Source of the DNA: Brevibacillus fortis
GTDB lineage: Bacteria; Bacillota; Bacilli; Brevibacillales; Brevibacillaceae
DNA: 63,427 nucleotides
Reading direction: 5' to 3'
NCBI RefSeq assembly: GCF_003013395.1
Contig: NZ_PXZM01000044.1
Span: 1 to 63,427, forward strand
The notes under the pieces are model-generated. The model was not told the origin of the DNA. It ran no database searches and saw only the letters and a program-made list of their open reading frames with translations. This document shows positions 1 to 7,358 of this stretch, piece by piece. The position numbers and the translations under genes were made by a program. Each line of letters opens with the position of its first letter. Within the stretch, counting starts at the first letter, position 1.

Positions 1-4
1 TGTT

Positions 5-20
5 CAGTTTTCAAAGAGCA
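5..20 (-). promoter_or_regulatory. rRNA operon boxA antitermination site
   Basis: On the minus strand this reads TGCTCTTTGAAAACTG, the boxA core (TGCTCTTT) bound by the Nus antitermination complex in rRNA leaders. It lies about 60 bases downstream of an rRNA-type promoter, so a 16S gene should start just beyond the left edge. Confidence 0.8.
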
Positions 21-76
21 ATTTCCTGTCCTCAATGTTCATCGTTATTTGTGATGGCGTCTTAAGGACAAGAATT

Positions 77-106
77 AATCTATCATGTTACCTATATTTG
101 AGTCAA
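77..106 (-). promoter_or_regulatory. Sigma-A promoter of an rRNA operon leaving the window
   Basis: On the minus strand the -35 TTGACT (106-101) and -10 TAGATT (82-77) are separated by 18 bases. The boxA downstream identifies it as an rRNA promoter. It starts about 20 bases after the stop of the 92-residue gene, with no clear terminator in between. Confidence 0.75.
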
Positions 107-126
107 TAGGTTTTTTGAAAAAGTTT

Positions 127-405
127 TTAAGTATAGTGTTCCTCCCCGAGTTTTCTGCGTCTGACATACTTGGATAACTCATTAGGAGAGGCGATTCTTG
201 CATACATACGAAACATAATGGAGTATCTCTCCTCCATGGCCCGCTTCACTAGATGATCAATTCGTTTATCGCTAAAATCAAGGAGCATCTCTTCCAGCTC
301 ACGTTTTAACAAGTATTCTAGTTCCTGCACTTCTTTCGTATTGAACAAAAACCCTAGCAACGATATCGCCCTCCGCCTTACGAGTCTCTCCTTTATCCTT
401 TCCAT
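127..405 (-). CDS. Uncharacterised basic helical protein, 92 residues
   Basis: I do not recognise this protein. It is rich in Arg, Lys and Glu and should be mostly alpha-helical (ERIKERLVRRR at the start, KYVRRRKL near the end). It has no signal peptide or membrane segment. The start is taken as ATG at 405, directly after an in-frame TTG at 408; an AGGG site sits about 10 bases upstream. It lies between the terminator of the SpoIIM-family gene and an rRNA promoter, so it needs its own promoter or read-through. Codon use looks like its neighbours. It could be a small sporulation or nucleic-acid-binding protein, but nothing proves that. Confidence 0.6.
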   Translation of the reverse strand: MERIKERLVRRRAISLLGFLFNTKEVQELEYLLKRELEEMLLDFSDKRIDHLVKRAMEERYSIMFRMYARIASPNELSKYVRRRKLGEEHYT

Positions 406-424
406 CAAAATTCAGCCCTATTCA

Positions 425-453
425 AAATAAAAAGCCCCCGTTTAGGAAGGCTT
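425..453 (-). terminator. Intrinsic terminator after the SpoIIM-family gene
   Basis: On the minus strand AAGCC and GGCTT form a short stem followed by TTTATTTT, about 20 bases after the stop codon at 475. Confidence 0.65.
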
Positions 454-474
454 CAATTTGTTCGCAAATCTGAA

Positions 475-1128
475 TTATTTCAGTAAGTTCAATTGCTGCA
501 GTTGTGGGCCCACTGTTTCCTTGATAATGGTTGGCGTAATCGTGCTCTCCACAATGGCAGCGACGAATAACAAAACGACCACAGTAAGAACCGCTATTGG
601 AAATTGCTTGAGTGTATCGTACCAGTCATTTTTCAATCGTGCCAGCTTGTGCGGTTGGACCAGAACTCCCACAGACCGTAAACTCAGTACTCCTAAACGA
701 ATACCAATTCCCGCTGCAAACAGGATAGCTGGAAGCTCAAATATTCCATGCGGTAAAATACCTGCACTAAAAATAAGCCATGGGCTTACTCCCGCCGCAC
801 TGTATTTGAAAAGGATAAATCCAAGCAGCACTCCATTTGTGAGCAATCCAATTATAGGAAAGAATGCAAACAATATTCCCAGCGCCATCATCATCAATGC
901 ACTAAAGACATTATTGGAAAAAATCATCCAGAATACCGCTAAAGGCCCGCCGCCATTATCTTTTATCCGTTCAGCAATTTCCTTTAATTGGCCCATCATT
1001 TTATCGACCATATCTTCGACAAGCGGTGCTTGAAAATAACCAATCAAGGCGCCACCCAAAAATAATAAGCATGCGGCGAAGAAAAATTTTCGGTTATCAA
1101 GCCATAAATGCCGCAATCGATTGCCCAT
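475..1128 (-). CDS. SpoIIM (DUF95) family membrane protein, stage II sporulation protein M-like
   Basis: A 217-residue integral membrane protein with four to five hydrophobic segments, including one near residues 15-32, a group around 75-150 and one near 185-205. The layout matches the SpoIIM family. In B. subtilis SpoIIM forms the SpoIID/M/P complex that thins septal peptidoglycan and drives engulfment. The start at 1128 has an AGGGGTG ribosome binding site; the longer reading frame to 1221 lacks one. It sits divergently beside pdaB, in a cluster of spore genes. Because spoIIM lies elsewhere in B. subtilis, this could be a paralogue rather than the engulfment protein. Confidence 0.75.
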   Translation of the reverse strand: MGNRLRHLWLDNRKFFFAACLLFLGGALIGYFQAPLVEDMVDKMMGQLKEIAERIKDNGGGPLAVFWMIFSNNVFSALMMMALGILFAFFPIIGLLTNGVLLGFILFKYSAAGVSPWLIFSAGILPHGIFELPAILFAAGIGIRLGVLSLRSVGVLVQPHKLARLKNDWYDTLKQFPIAVLTVVVLLFVAAIVESTITPTIIKETVGPQLQQLNLLK

Positions 1129-1253
1129 GCACCACACCCCTTTACTGCCTCTTATTTCACTATATGCATTGTACCTCAACAATAGCCAACAGGCCAAAGA
1201 ATATCCTTGTCTTCCCTGCATAAACTGTTATCGGACAAAGGAGGTGCTTATCC

Positions 1254-2024
1254 ATGAAATTCATTTACGTGATCAGCGCGAAACGATTAAAGCAAATCTT
1301 AATTATCGTCGCGGCCATCGTACTCACAGCTGGAATTGGTTATGCGGAACGCGATTCCATTGCTGCCTTTGCTGAAGGTGCCAGCGCGCAAGCCCCCCAA
1401 GCTATTTATAAGGTCGACACCAAAGAAAAGAAAATCGCCCTGACCTTTGATATTAGCTGGGGTGAGACACGAGCATTACCCATCTTGGATGTGTTGAAAG
1501 AAAAAAAGGTTAACAAAGCTACCTTTTTCCTCTCCTCCCCTTGGAGCCAACGACATCCGGACGTCTTGAAACGAATCAAAGAAGATGGCTTAGAAATTGG
1601 TTCACACGGTCACAAGCACGATAACTACACCAAATACTCCGATGAAGAGATTCGCTCCCAAATGGCCAAAGCCGACTCCATTCTTACCGAAATGACTGGC
1701 AAAAAACCAGCGCTCATTCGGATGCCAAATGGTGATTTTGACAAACGAGTGCTGGAAATCGCAAATCGCATGGGTTATACAGTCATCCAATGGGATACGG
1801 ACTCAAAAGATTGGACCAACCCGGGAACAGATCTGATCATCAATAATGTATTGTCGAAAGCTCATCCAGGAGACATCATCCTGATGCATGCGAGCGATTC
1901 TGCGAAAGATACACATCTTGCCCTCCCTGTGATCATTGATCAACTTCGCAAGAATGGATATGAATTCGTTACGGTATCTGAACTCATTTCGGGTACCAGT
2001 GTAGACAGCAAAGAAATTCACTAA
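1254..2024 (+). CDS. pdaB: PdaB, polysaccharide deacetylase for late sporulation
   Basis: A 256-residue NodB-fold deacetylase with an N-terminal membrane anchor at about residues 13-30. Motif 1 reads TFDISW (64-69), the PdaB form, which lacks the second Asp of TFDD. Motif 2 is SHGHKH (117-122), giving an intact His-x3-His metal pair. DSKDWTNPG and LMHASDS follow. PdaB is needed to keep B. subtilis spores stable after formation. The ribosome binding site AAAGGAGGTG is 7 bases from the start. GAATA at 1199 and CATAAAC at 1219 weakly resemble a sigma-G promoter (tentative). It is one of four plus-strand genes in the window. Confidence 0.92.
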   Translation: MKFIYVISAKRLKQILIIVAAIVLTAGIGYAERDSIAAFAEGASAQAPQAIYKVDTKEKKIALTFDISWGETRALPILDVLKEKKVNKATFFLSSPWSQRHPDVLKRIKEDGLEIGSHGHKHDNYTKYSDEEIRSQMAKADSILTEMTGKKPALIRMPNGDFDKRVLEIANRMGYTVIQWDTDSKDWTNPGTDLIINNVLSKAHPGDIILMHASDSAKDTHLALPVIIDQLRKNGYEFVTVSELISGTSVDSKEIH

Positions 2025-2026
2025 AA

Positions 2027-2060
2027 CAAAAAGCTGACCTTCATTGGGTCAGCTTTCTCT
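2027..2060. terminator. Bidirectional terminator between pdaB and kbaA
   Basis: AAGCTGACC (2031-2039) pairs perfectly with GGTCAGCTT (2047-2055), with A/T-rich tails on both sides. It serves the convergent genes pdaB and kbaA. Confidence 0.85.
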
Positions 2061-2636
2061 TTTTACCAGGCGATGCAATTGCATGACTTGCCAGACGTTA
2101 CAAAACAATAGTGGAACGAGCATGGACAGTGTTGCACGCACATTATCTTCCTTCAAAGCTGGAATCCATTCCAGTGCCGTGACAACAAACATAAAGAACG
2201 TCGTCGGTATCCATGCAGATTTATTGGTCAGACTCACTTTTCCATATGCGGTAACAAGCGCAACAATCAATAATAGCGTTGGCTCAATAAGGTACGGGCC
2301 AAATCCTTTTCCTTCACCGAAGGATGTATAGCGAAGATAAATCATATCGAAAAAGACAAACAAAATAAGAAATACTTGGACGCTTTTCCACATGGAAGCC
2401 GTTTTAAATATCGTTTTGGCGAAATAATTAATTGTCATATACGCAAAAAAGCCCATCTGCGCCACAATACTAATGGTCATTCCGTACAATAAATACATGA
2501 ACAAGCCAACAAAAAAGTTACCTGTACCGCCTTCTAACAGCTTGTCCAAATCAAAAACAAGGGCAACCAGGATTCCACCTAATCCCCCAAGCAAGAGCGT
2601 GGTAATAAAAAGCCAGCCATACTTACGCAAACTCAC
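2049..2636 (-). CDS. kbaA: KbaA, KinB-signalling pathway activator
   Basis: A 195-residue protein with about six transmembrane helices. It matches KbaA, which in B. subtilis activates the KinB branch of the sporulation phosphorelay. The start is taken as GTG at 2636 because GGGAGGG lies 8 bases upstream, and the length then matches the family (about 198). A longer frame to 2657 would put the ribosome binding site inside the gene. The order cwlD-salA-gerD-kbaA-pdaB agrees with B. subtilis. The last bases overlap the shared terminator with pdaB. Confidence 0.88.
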   Translation of the reverse strand: MSLRKYGWLFITTLLLGGLGGILVALVFDLDKLLEGGTGNFFVGLFMYLLYGMTISIVAQMGFFAYMTINYFAKTIFKTASMWKSVQVFLILFVFFDMIYLRYTSFGEGKGFGPYLIEPTLLLIVALVTAYGKVSLTNKSAWIPTTFFMFVVTALEWIPALKEDNVRATLSMLVPLLFCNVWQVMQLHRLVKRES

Positions 2637-2761
2637 CAAGTATTCCCTCCCATCCACATCGAATATGATTGTACCAATGGATACAAGAAAATACTAGCGT
2701 AAGAACAAAACAAAATGCACACGTTACTTGTAGGCAGAGTAAAGAAGGAGGTGTCCACCCC

Positions 2762-3400
2762 ATGAGAAAGAAGACAATGTCTTTTTGGTTAACCGCTCTT
2801 GTCTGTCTGGTGCTCACCAGTTGCGGGGGTGGCGGACAAGCGCAAAGTTCGTCTCAGCCTGATTATAAAAGCGTCAAAGACATGGTGCTGGACATATTGC
2901 AGACGGACGAAGCGAAGCAATCTGTAGGTAAAATGATGAAGGATGACAAGTTCAAACAAAGCCTGCTGCTGGACGAGTCGACAGTGCGGACAACTTTGAT
3001 TCAAAGCATGACGAATCCTAATAGCACGCACATCAAAGAAGCGTTTAAGGACCCCAAGTTCGCAAGCGCCATGGCTAAATCCATGAAAAACGAGCAAAAA
3101 ACGCTAATGAAGGACCTGATGAAGGACCCTGAATACCAGAAAGAGCTCATAAGCGTAATGAAAGACCCTGAGTTTGAGAAAAATTTGATGGACCTGATGA
3201 AAAGCTCTGCTTATCGTCAACAAACCATGCAAGTGATGAAGGATTCCTTGCAGAGCCCATTATTCCAGGCTGAACTCATGAAGATCATGACCAAAGTATC
3301 CGAGGACATGACAAAACCCAAGGAACTGAAGTCGAAGAAAAAAGGAAAGGGAAAAGAAGGTGGCGAAGGAGGTTCCGGCGGCGGCAATCCTTCTTCCTAA
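2762..3400 (+). CDS. gerD: GerD, spore germination lipoprotein
   Basis: A 212-residue lipoprotein. The signal peptide ends in the lipobox LTSC, with the lipidated Cys at residue 21, followed by a Gly-rich linker. The body has repeating helices with KDP and MKD motifs (FKDPKF, MKDPEY, MKDPEF), and the tail is Lys/Gly-rich. GerD clusters the nutrient germinant receptors in the inner spore membrane. The start at 2762 has AAGGAGGTG 8 bases upstream; the longer frame from 2669 is not supported. A GAATA at about 2661 with ATACAAG 15 bases later could be a weak sigma-G promoter. It is divergent from kbaA and convergent with salA. Confidence 0.93.
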   Translation: MRKKTMSFWLTALVCLVLTSCGGGGQAQSSSQPDYKSVKDMVLDILQTDEAKQSVGKMMKDDKFKQSLLLDESTVRTTLIQSMTNPNSTHIKEAFKDPKFASAMAKSMKNEQKTLMKDLMKDPEYQKELISVMKDPEFEKNLMDLMKSSAYRQQTMQVMKDSLQSPLFQAELMKIMTKVSEDMTKPKELKSKKKGKGKEGGEGGSGGGNPSS

Positions 3401-3405
3401 AATAC

Positions 3406-3439
3406 AAAGGTGAGCTCTATTGCAGAGCCCACCTTTTTC
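3406..3439. terminator. Bidirectional terminator between gerD and salA
   Basis: AAAGGTG-a-GCTCT pairs with AGAGC-c-CACCTTT around a 5-base loop, and a T-run follows on the plus strand. It lies between two convergent genes. Confidence 0.87.
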
Positions 3440-3452
3440 ATCTTCTCGGATA

Positions 3453-4565
3453 TTATTGTTTGACAGCTTCCCCGCATTTTTCTATGACACGTTTGGCCAT
3501 ATCGATGTACAACTGACCAATTTCCGTCTTTTCTCCATAGATGGATGGGGAATAATCAGGTTCAGATGGATGATTTTCCGGTTGGCCCAGCGGAATTTGA
3601 GCGAGCAGCTCACATGTCAATGTCTCGGCAAGCTTAGCTCCTCCACCACGTCCGAATACGTACTCTTTCGAACCATCCTTTGCTTCGTACCACGCCATAT
3701 TTTCCACAATACCGAGGATTTCATGACCGGTCCGTTTTGCCATAGCGCCTGCACGGGCTGCTACAAACGCTGCAGTAGCATGAGGAGTCGTTACCACAAT
3801 CTCCATGCTTTGCGGAATCATGGTATGCACGTCGAGGGCCATATCTCCCGTTCCTGGTGGCAAGTCCAACAAGAGGTAATCCAATTCTTCACCCCAGTGC
3901 ACTTCCGTGAAAAAGTTACGCAGCATTTTACCCAACATAGGGCCACGCCAAATGATCGGAGAGTTATCCTCCACAAAAAAGCCCATGGACATAACCTTTA
4001 CGTTTTGCTTTTCAACAGGCAGAATGGTTTCACCAATCACAGTTGGACGTTGTTCAATATTCATCATATCGGGCACACTAAAGCCGTAAATGTCTGCGTC
4101 GATAATACCCACTTTTTTTCCTAAACGCGCGAGGGCAACAGCCAGGTTCACTGTCACTGTCGATTTTCCGACGCCACCTTTTCCGGAAGTGACCGCGATA
4201 AAGGTCGTATTCGAATCCTTCGCCAAGATCGGGTTCAAGAGGGGAGCTTGTCCCGGTGTCATGTTATGTGTTTGCCCACCTTGGTTATTGCGAAGCTGGG
4301 CAGACAGAGCCGCGCGTTCCTCATCTGTCATCGAACCGAATTGCAGGCGTACCTCTTCGGCTCCCAGCGCTTTTACAGCTGAGATGACATCGTCCTCGAT
4401 CTTGGCTTTGAGCGGACAGCCCGAAATCGTCAGAACGACCGTGAGACTTACTGTCTTGCCTTCAATTTGGATATCCCGAATCATGTTGAGCTCGACCAAG
4501 CTACGATTAATTTCAGGGTCTTTTACATCGCGTAATGCTTCGAGAACCTGTTCTCTGGTCAACAT
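3453..4565 (-). CDS. salA: SalA/Mrp family P-loop ATPase
   Basis: A 370-residue protein. Residues 1-75 form a MIP18/DUF59 domain, followed by a Mrp/NBP35-type ATPase with the deviant Walker A SGKGGVGKST (127-136) and the DLPPGTGD motif. The Cys-x2-Cys pair of iron-sulfur carrier Mrp proteins is absent near the C-terminus, where ENMAWYEAKDG is found. This favours the SalA type, which in B. subtilis controls exoprotease genes through ScoC. The location between cwlD and gerD is that of salA. The ribosome binding site GAGGTG and an extended -10 promoter precede it. Confidence 0.88.
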   Translation of the reverse strand: MLTREQVLEALRDVKDPEINRSLVELNMIRDIQIEGKTVSLTVVLTISGCPLKAKIEDDVISAVKALGAEEVRLQFGSMTDEERAALSAQLRNNQGGQTHNMTPGQAPLLNPILAKDSNTTFIAVTSGKGGVGKSTVTVNLAVALARLGKKVGIIDADIYGFSVPDMMNIEQRPTVIGETILPVEKQNVKVMSMGFFVEDNSPIIWRGPMLGKMLRNFFTEVHWGEELDYLLLDLPPGTGDMALDVHTMIPQSMEIVVTTPHATAAFVAARAGAMAKRTGHEILGIVENMAWYEAKDGSKEYVFGRGGGAKLAETLTCELLAQIPLGQPENHPSEPDYSPSIYGEKTEIGQLYIDMAKRVIEKCGEAVKQ

Positions 4566-4634
4566 ACTGGTTCACCTCATCTATGATCTTTAGAAACATT
4601 TTCATGCCAGTATAAAAAGAGCGTATGCGCGTTC

Positions 4635-4640
4635 ATTATA
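4635..4640 (-). promoter_or_regulatory. Extended -10 promoter of salA
   Basis: On the minus strand TGC-TATAAT is a perfect -10 with the TGn extension. No good -35 exists; a GC-rich inverted repeat (about 4649-4674) occupies that place. Confidence 0.6.
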
Positions 4641-4676
4641 GCATATTCGGGCGGTCGGGACACGACCACCGCCCTC

Positions 4677-5417
4677 TCAAGGTGTAATTGGCACTTTTTC
4701 TCCCGAATACTGACGCAATATCCCCTGATATATGGCATTCGCCATAGCCTTTTGGTATTCAACGCTCTGAAGTCGCTTTGCCTCCTCCGTATTGCTGACA
4801 AAGCCTACTTCGACCAAAACGGCCGGGCAGTTAACCTCCCGAATCAAGAACACATTGTTCGTCTTACTCGGAACCCGATCTGTATGACCGATTACTCGTT
4901 TGATTTCATCTTGTATCAGATACGAAACTTCTTCACTCTTTTTGAAGGTGGGAGAGTAAAATGTCTGCGCTCCCGACCATTTCGGAGAAGGGATGGAATT
5001 GACATGGATGCTAACCAAAAAATCTGGTGTACTATCATTGACCAGCTTCACCCGGTTTCTAATATCCTCCGATTTTCGTTTACGTGCCTGATCTGCATCC
5101 GGACTAGCTAAATCCTTGTCTTCTTCCCTGGTCATGACGACAAAAGCTCCAGACTGCTGAAGGAAATCCCTCAAATACATGCTAATGGCCAACGTCACTT
5201 CTTTTTCAACCACATCCCCGGCTTTGGAAACAGCACCCCCATCTTTTCCCCCATGCCCTGGGTCAATGGCTATGACCGTTCCCGTCAGCGGTAGCGACCA
5301 TGCCTGCCAGGAAGAGCGATCCGGTGATTCGTAGGTGAACAACAGCATGAGTACTGCAAAAGCCAATATCCAGCCTACTCCTTTTCGTGTCACAGTGTAT
5401 CGTCCCCTTTGTCCCAT
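4677..5417 (-). CDS. cwlD: CwlD, N-acetylmuramoyl-L-alanine amidase of spore cortex
   Basis: A 246-residue amidase_3 protein. With the deacetylase PdaA it makes muramic-delta-lactam in spore cortex, which germination enzymes need. A membrane anchor lies at about residues 14-28. The zinc and catalytic residues are visible: DPGHGG (His55), the EKEV glutamates near 71-73, SIHVNS (His138) and VEVGFVSN (Glu203). It lies downstream of the rpsI terminator behind a sigma-E-like promoter, as expected for a mother-cell gene. Confidence 0.93.
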   Translation of the reverse strand: MGQRGRYTVTRKGVGWILAFAVLMLLFTYESPDRSSWQAWSLPLTGTVIAIDPGHGGKDGGAVSKAGDVVEKEVTLAISMYLRDFLQQSGAFVVMTREEDKDLASPDADQARKRKSEDIRNRVKLVNDSTPDFLVSIHVNSIPSPKWSGAQTFYSPTFKKSEEVSYLIQDEIKRVIGHTDRVPSKTNNVFLIREVNCPAVLVEVGFVSNTEEAKRLQSVEYQKAMANAIYQGILRQYSGEKVPITP

Positions 5418-5426
5418 TCTCGTTCC

Positions 5427-5455
5427 ATCATATGGACAAACATGGACAAATATAC
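5427..5455 (-). promoter_or_regulatory. Candidate sigma-E promoter of cwlD
   Basis: On the minus strand GTATATT (5455-5449) and CATATGAT (5434-5427) are 14 bases apart, close to the sigma-E consensus KMATATT-N14-CATACAnT. cwlD is known to be sigma-E dependent in B. subtilis. Confidence 0.55.
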
Positions 5456-5470
5456 CCGTTTATGAAAAGG

Positions 5471-5504
5471 AAAAACCCCCTGCCTGCGAACAGACAAGGG
5501 GTTT
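5471..5504 (-). terminator. Terminator of rplM-rpsI
   Basis: On the minus strand AAACCCC and GGGGTTT form a stem, with an inner CTG-TTCG-CAG pairing, followed by TTTTCC. It lies 15 bases after the rpsI stop. Confidence 0.87.
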
Positions 5505-5518
5505 GTATCGAACAGCAA

Positions 5519-5911
5519 TTAGCGCTTGGAGAATTGAGGTGCGCGACGAGCTGCTTTCAAGCCGTATTTCTTACGCTCTTTCATACGAGGATCGCGAGTC
5601 AGGAAGCCAGCGCGTTTCAGAGCGCCGCGCAGTTCCGGATCTGCTTTCAGCAGAGCGCGAGCAACGCCGTGACGGATTGCACCAGCTTGACCAGTGGTTC
5701 CGCCGCCGTTTACGTTAACCAATACATCGTAACGACCAAGAGTTTCAGTCAGAACGAGTGGTTGTTTTACGATCAATTTCAGTGTTTCCAAACCAAAGTA
5801 AGTATCCATTTCACGCTTGTTGATCACGATGCGACCTTCACCTGGAACCAGGCGAACGCGTGCTACGGAGTGCTTACGACGACCTGTACCGTAGTATTGT
5901 ACTTGTGCCAC
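5519..5911 (-). CDS. rpsI: Ribosomal protein S9
   Basis: Complete 130-residue S9 of the 30S head. It starts AQVQYYGTGRRKHSVARVRL and ends with the basic tail RRAPQFSKR, which reaches the P-site tRNA. The NVNGGGTTGQAGAIRHG signature is present. It lies 20 bases downstream of rplM, and the two-gene operon ends in a strong terminator. Confidence 0.98.
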   Translation of the reverse strand: MAQVQYYGTGRRKHSVARVRLVPGEGRIVINKREMDTYFGLETLKLIVKQPLVLTETLGRYDVLVNVNGGGTTGQAGAIRHGVARALLKADPELRGALKRAGFLTRDPRMKERKKYGLKAARRAPQFSKR

Positions 5912-5931
5912 GTATATTTCCTCCCTTTACC

Positions 5932-6369
5932 TTAACCGCGAATTTGCCAAACTTCTGGTTTTTGTGCTGCGTGTGGATGCTCAGTTCCAGCGTATACTTT
6001 CAGCTTGGTGAACATTTGACGTCCCAGGCTGTTTTTAGGCAGCATGCCTTTTACCGCCAGTTCGAACATACGATCTGGTCTCTTGTTCAGCATTGCGCCA
6101 GCAGTGGTCTTTTTCAAACCACCTGGATACAGGGAGTGAGTGTAGTAAATTTTGTCATTCAGTTTGTTACCAGTCAATTTCACTTTGTCAGCGTTGAGTA
6201 CGATTACGAAATCGCCAGCGTCAACGTGAGGAGTGAATTCTGGTTTCAATTTTCCGCGCAGGATAGAAGCTACTTCGCTCGCCAGACGACCCAGCGTTTG
6301 GCCTTCAGCGTCAACGATGTACCATTTGCGCTCAACTTCGAGCGGTTTCGCCATATATGTGGTACGCAT
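5932..6369 (-). CDS. rplM: Ribosomal protein L13
   Basis: Complete 145-residue L13, an early assembly protein of the 50S subunit. It begins MRTTYMAKPLEVERKW and contains the TLGRLASEVA and PHVDAGDFVIVLNADK motifs. The ribosome binding site GGAGGG is 6 bases from the start. A consensus-like promoter and a structured leader of about 180 bases precede it, consistent with an autoregulatory L13 leader. Confidence 0.98.
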   Translation of the reverse strand: MRTTYMAKPLEVERKWYIVDAEGQTLGRLASEVASILRGKLKPEFTPHVDAGDFVIVLNADKVKLTGNKLNDKIYYTHSLYPGGLKKTTAGAMLNKRPDRMFELAVKGMLPKNSLGRQMFTKLKVYAGTEHPHAAQKPEVWQIRG

Positions 6370-6440
6370 TTTTGTCCCTCCTAAATATCTTACCTAACAC
6401 ATATCCATCTACTTATAACCAAAACAACCGAAACTTGCAA

Positions 6441-6478
6441 TGGAAGATAATTGCTGTTACGGGTGAGCAACTCTTCCA
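6441..6478 (-). ncRNA. Hairpin in the rplM leader, candidate L13-type leader
   Basis: On the minus strand TGGAAGA and TCTTCCA, with inner TTGCT and AGCAA, form a long stem-loop about 75 bases ahead of rplM. It lies between the rplM promoter and the ribosome binding site, where L13 leaders occur in Firmicutes. I matched its position and structure, not a covariance model. Confidence 0.5.
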
Positions 6479-6557
6479 GGTGTTCCATGTAATCACGATC
6501 TTGTCTTTCAATCCCGGGGCTAGAGTGGGGCTAGGCGGGGTTAAAATACCAAGGAAT

Positions 6558-6586
6558 ATCGTACTACATAGACGCCTTATAGTCAA
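6558..6586 (-). promoter_or_regulatory. Sigma-A promoter of rplM-rpsI
   Basis: On the minus strand -35 TTGACT (6586-6581) and -10 TACGAT (6563-6558) are 17 bases apart, in the truA-rplM gap. Confidence 0.75.
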
Positions 6587-6623
6587 GTGCTGCTCGTTCG
6601 TCTAATAGTTGGAAATTAGAAAA

Positions 6624-7358
6624 CTAGTAGACAACTTCCCACATGGTCAGACCCTTGGCTGGTGCTGTCTTACCTGCCTTTTCCCGATCACATGCGGCGA
6701 GGATCTCCCTCAGTTCAGCAGGTTTTCTTTTTCCTTGCCCTACTTCAACCAAAGTCCCCACAATAATTCGAACCATGTTGTACAAAAAACCGTTGCCTCG
6801 ACATGTCACCCATACCTCGTCTCCGCTTTTTTCCACGGTGAGCCCGTACACAGTCCGAACCTTGTCCTCGACGTATGTCTTTGCCGAGCAAAAGGAAGTA
6901 AAATCATGTTCACCCACCAAATAATGAGCAGCCTGCTGCATCGCGTCCACATCTAACGGAAACCGGACATGATCGGCGTAACGATGTCGAAATACATCTG
7001 CCACCGGATTGTTGTCGATGCAATATCGATATTCTTTTACTTGCACGTCAAAACGCGCATGAAAAGAGGCATCGACCTCTTCGACTGTCCGAATGACAAT
7101 AGAATCAGGTAACTGATTGTTCAACACAAACCGCCACTTATCCATCGGAATGTTGCTCGACGTGTCAAAATGAATCACTTGACCACGCGCATGAACACCC
7201 GCATCTGTCCGGCCTGAACCGAAGACTTGGATATCCTCTCCGGTAACCCTCTTCAATGCAGCCTCAATTTCACCCTGGACCGTTACTTGATCTGGCTGTA
7301 CCTGAAAACCGCTGAAGTCAGTCCCATCATATGCCAATACACATCGCAGTCGCTTCAT
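6624..7358 (-). CDS. truA: TruA, tRNA pseudouridine(38-40) synthase
   Basis: A 244-residue enzyme that makes pseudouridine at positions 38-40 of the tRNA anticodon stem. AYDGTDFSGFQVQ lies at residues 9-21 and the catalytic motif GRTDAGVHARGQ at 49-60 (Asp52). The start is taken as ATG at 7358, which overlaps the ecfT stop as ATGA. An upstream ATG at 7370 is possible but has a poorer ribosome binding site. It is the last gene of ecfA1-ecfA2-ecfT-truA. Confidence 0.95.
   Translation of the reverse strand: MKRLRCVLAYDGTDFSGFQVQPDQVTVQGEIEAALKRVTGEDIQVFGSGRTDAGVHARGQVIHFDTSSNIPMDKWRFVLNNQLPDSIVIRTVEEVDASFHARFDVQVKEYRYCIDNNPVADVFRHRYADHVRFPLDVDAMQQAAHYLVGEHDFTSFCSAKTYVEDKVRTVYGLTVEKSGDEVWVTCRGNGFLYNMVRIIVGTLVEVGQGKRKPAELREILAACDREKAGKTAPAKGLTMWEVVY

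Noticed and set aside
475..1221. Longer start for the SpoIIM-family gene
   Set aside because: Only the ATG at 1128 has a ribosome binding site; the extra 31 residues do not look like the family.
1199..1225. Sigma-G promoter for pdaB (and a similar one before gerD)
   Set aside because: Partial matches only (GAATA-N15-CATAAAC); kept as a remark in the gene entries, not as features.
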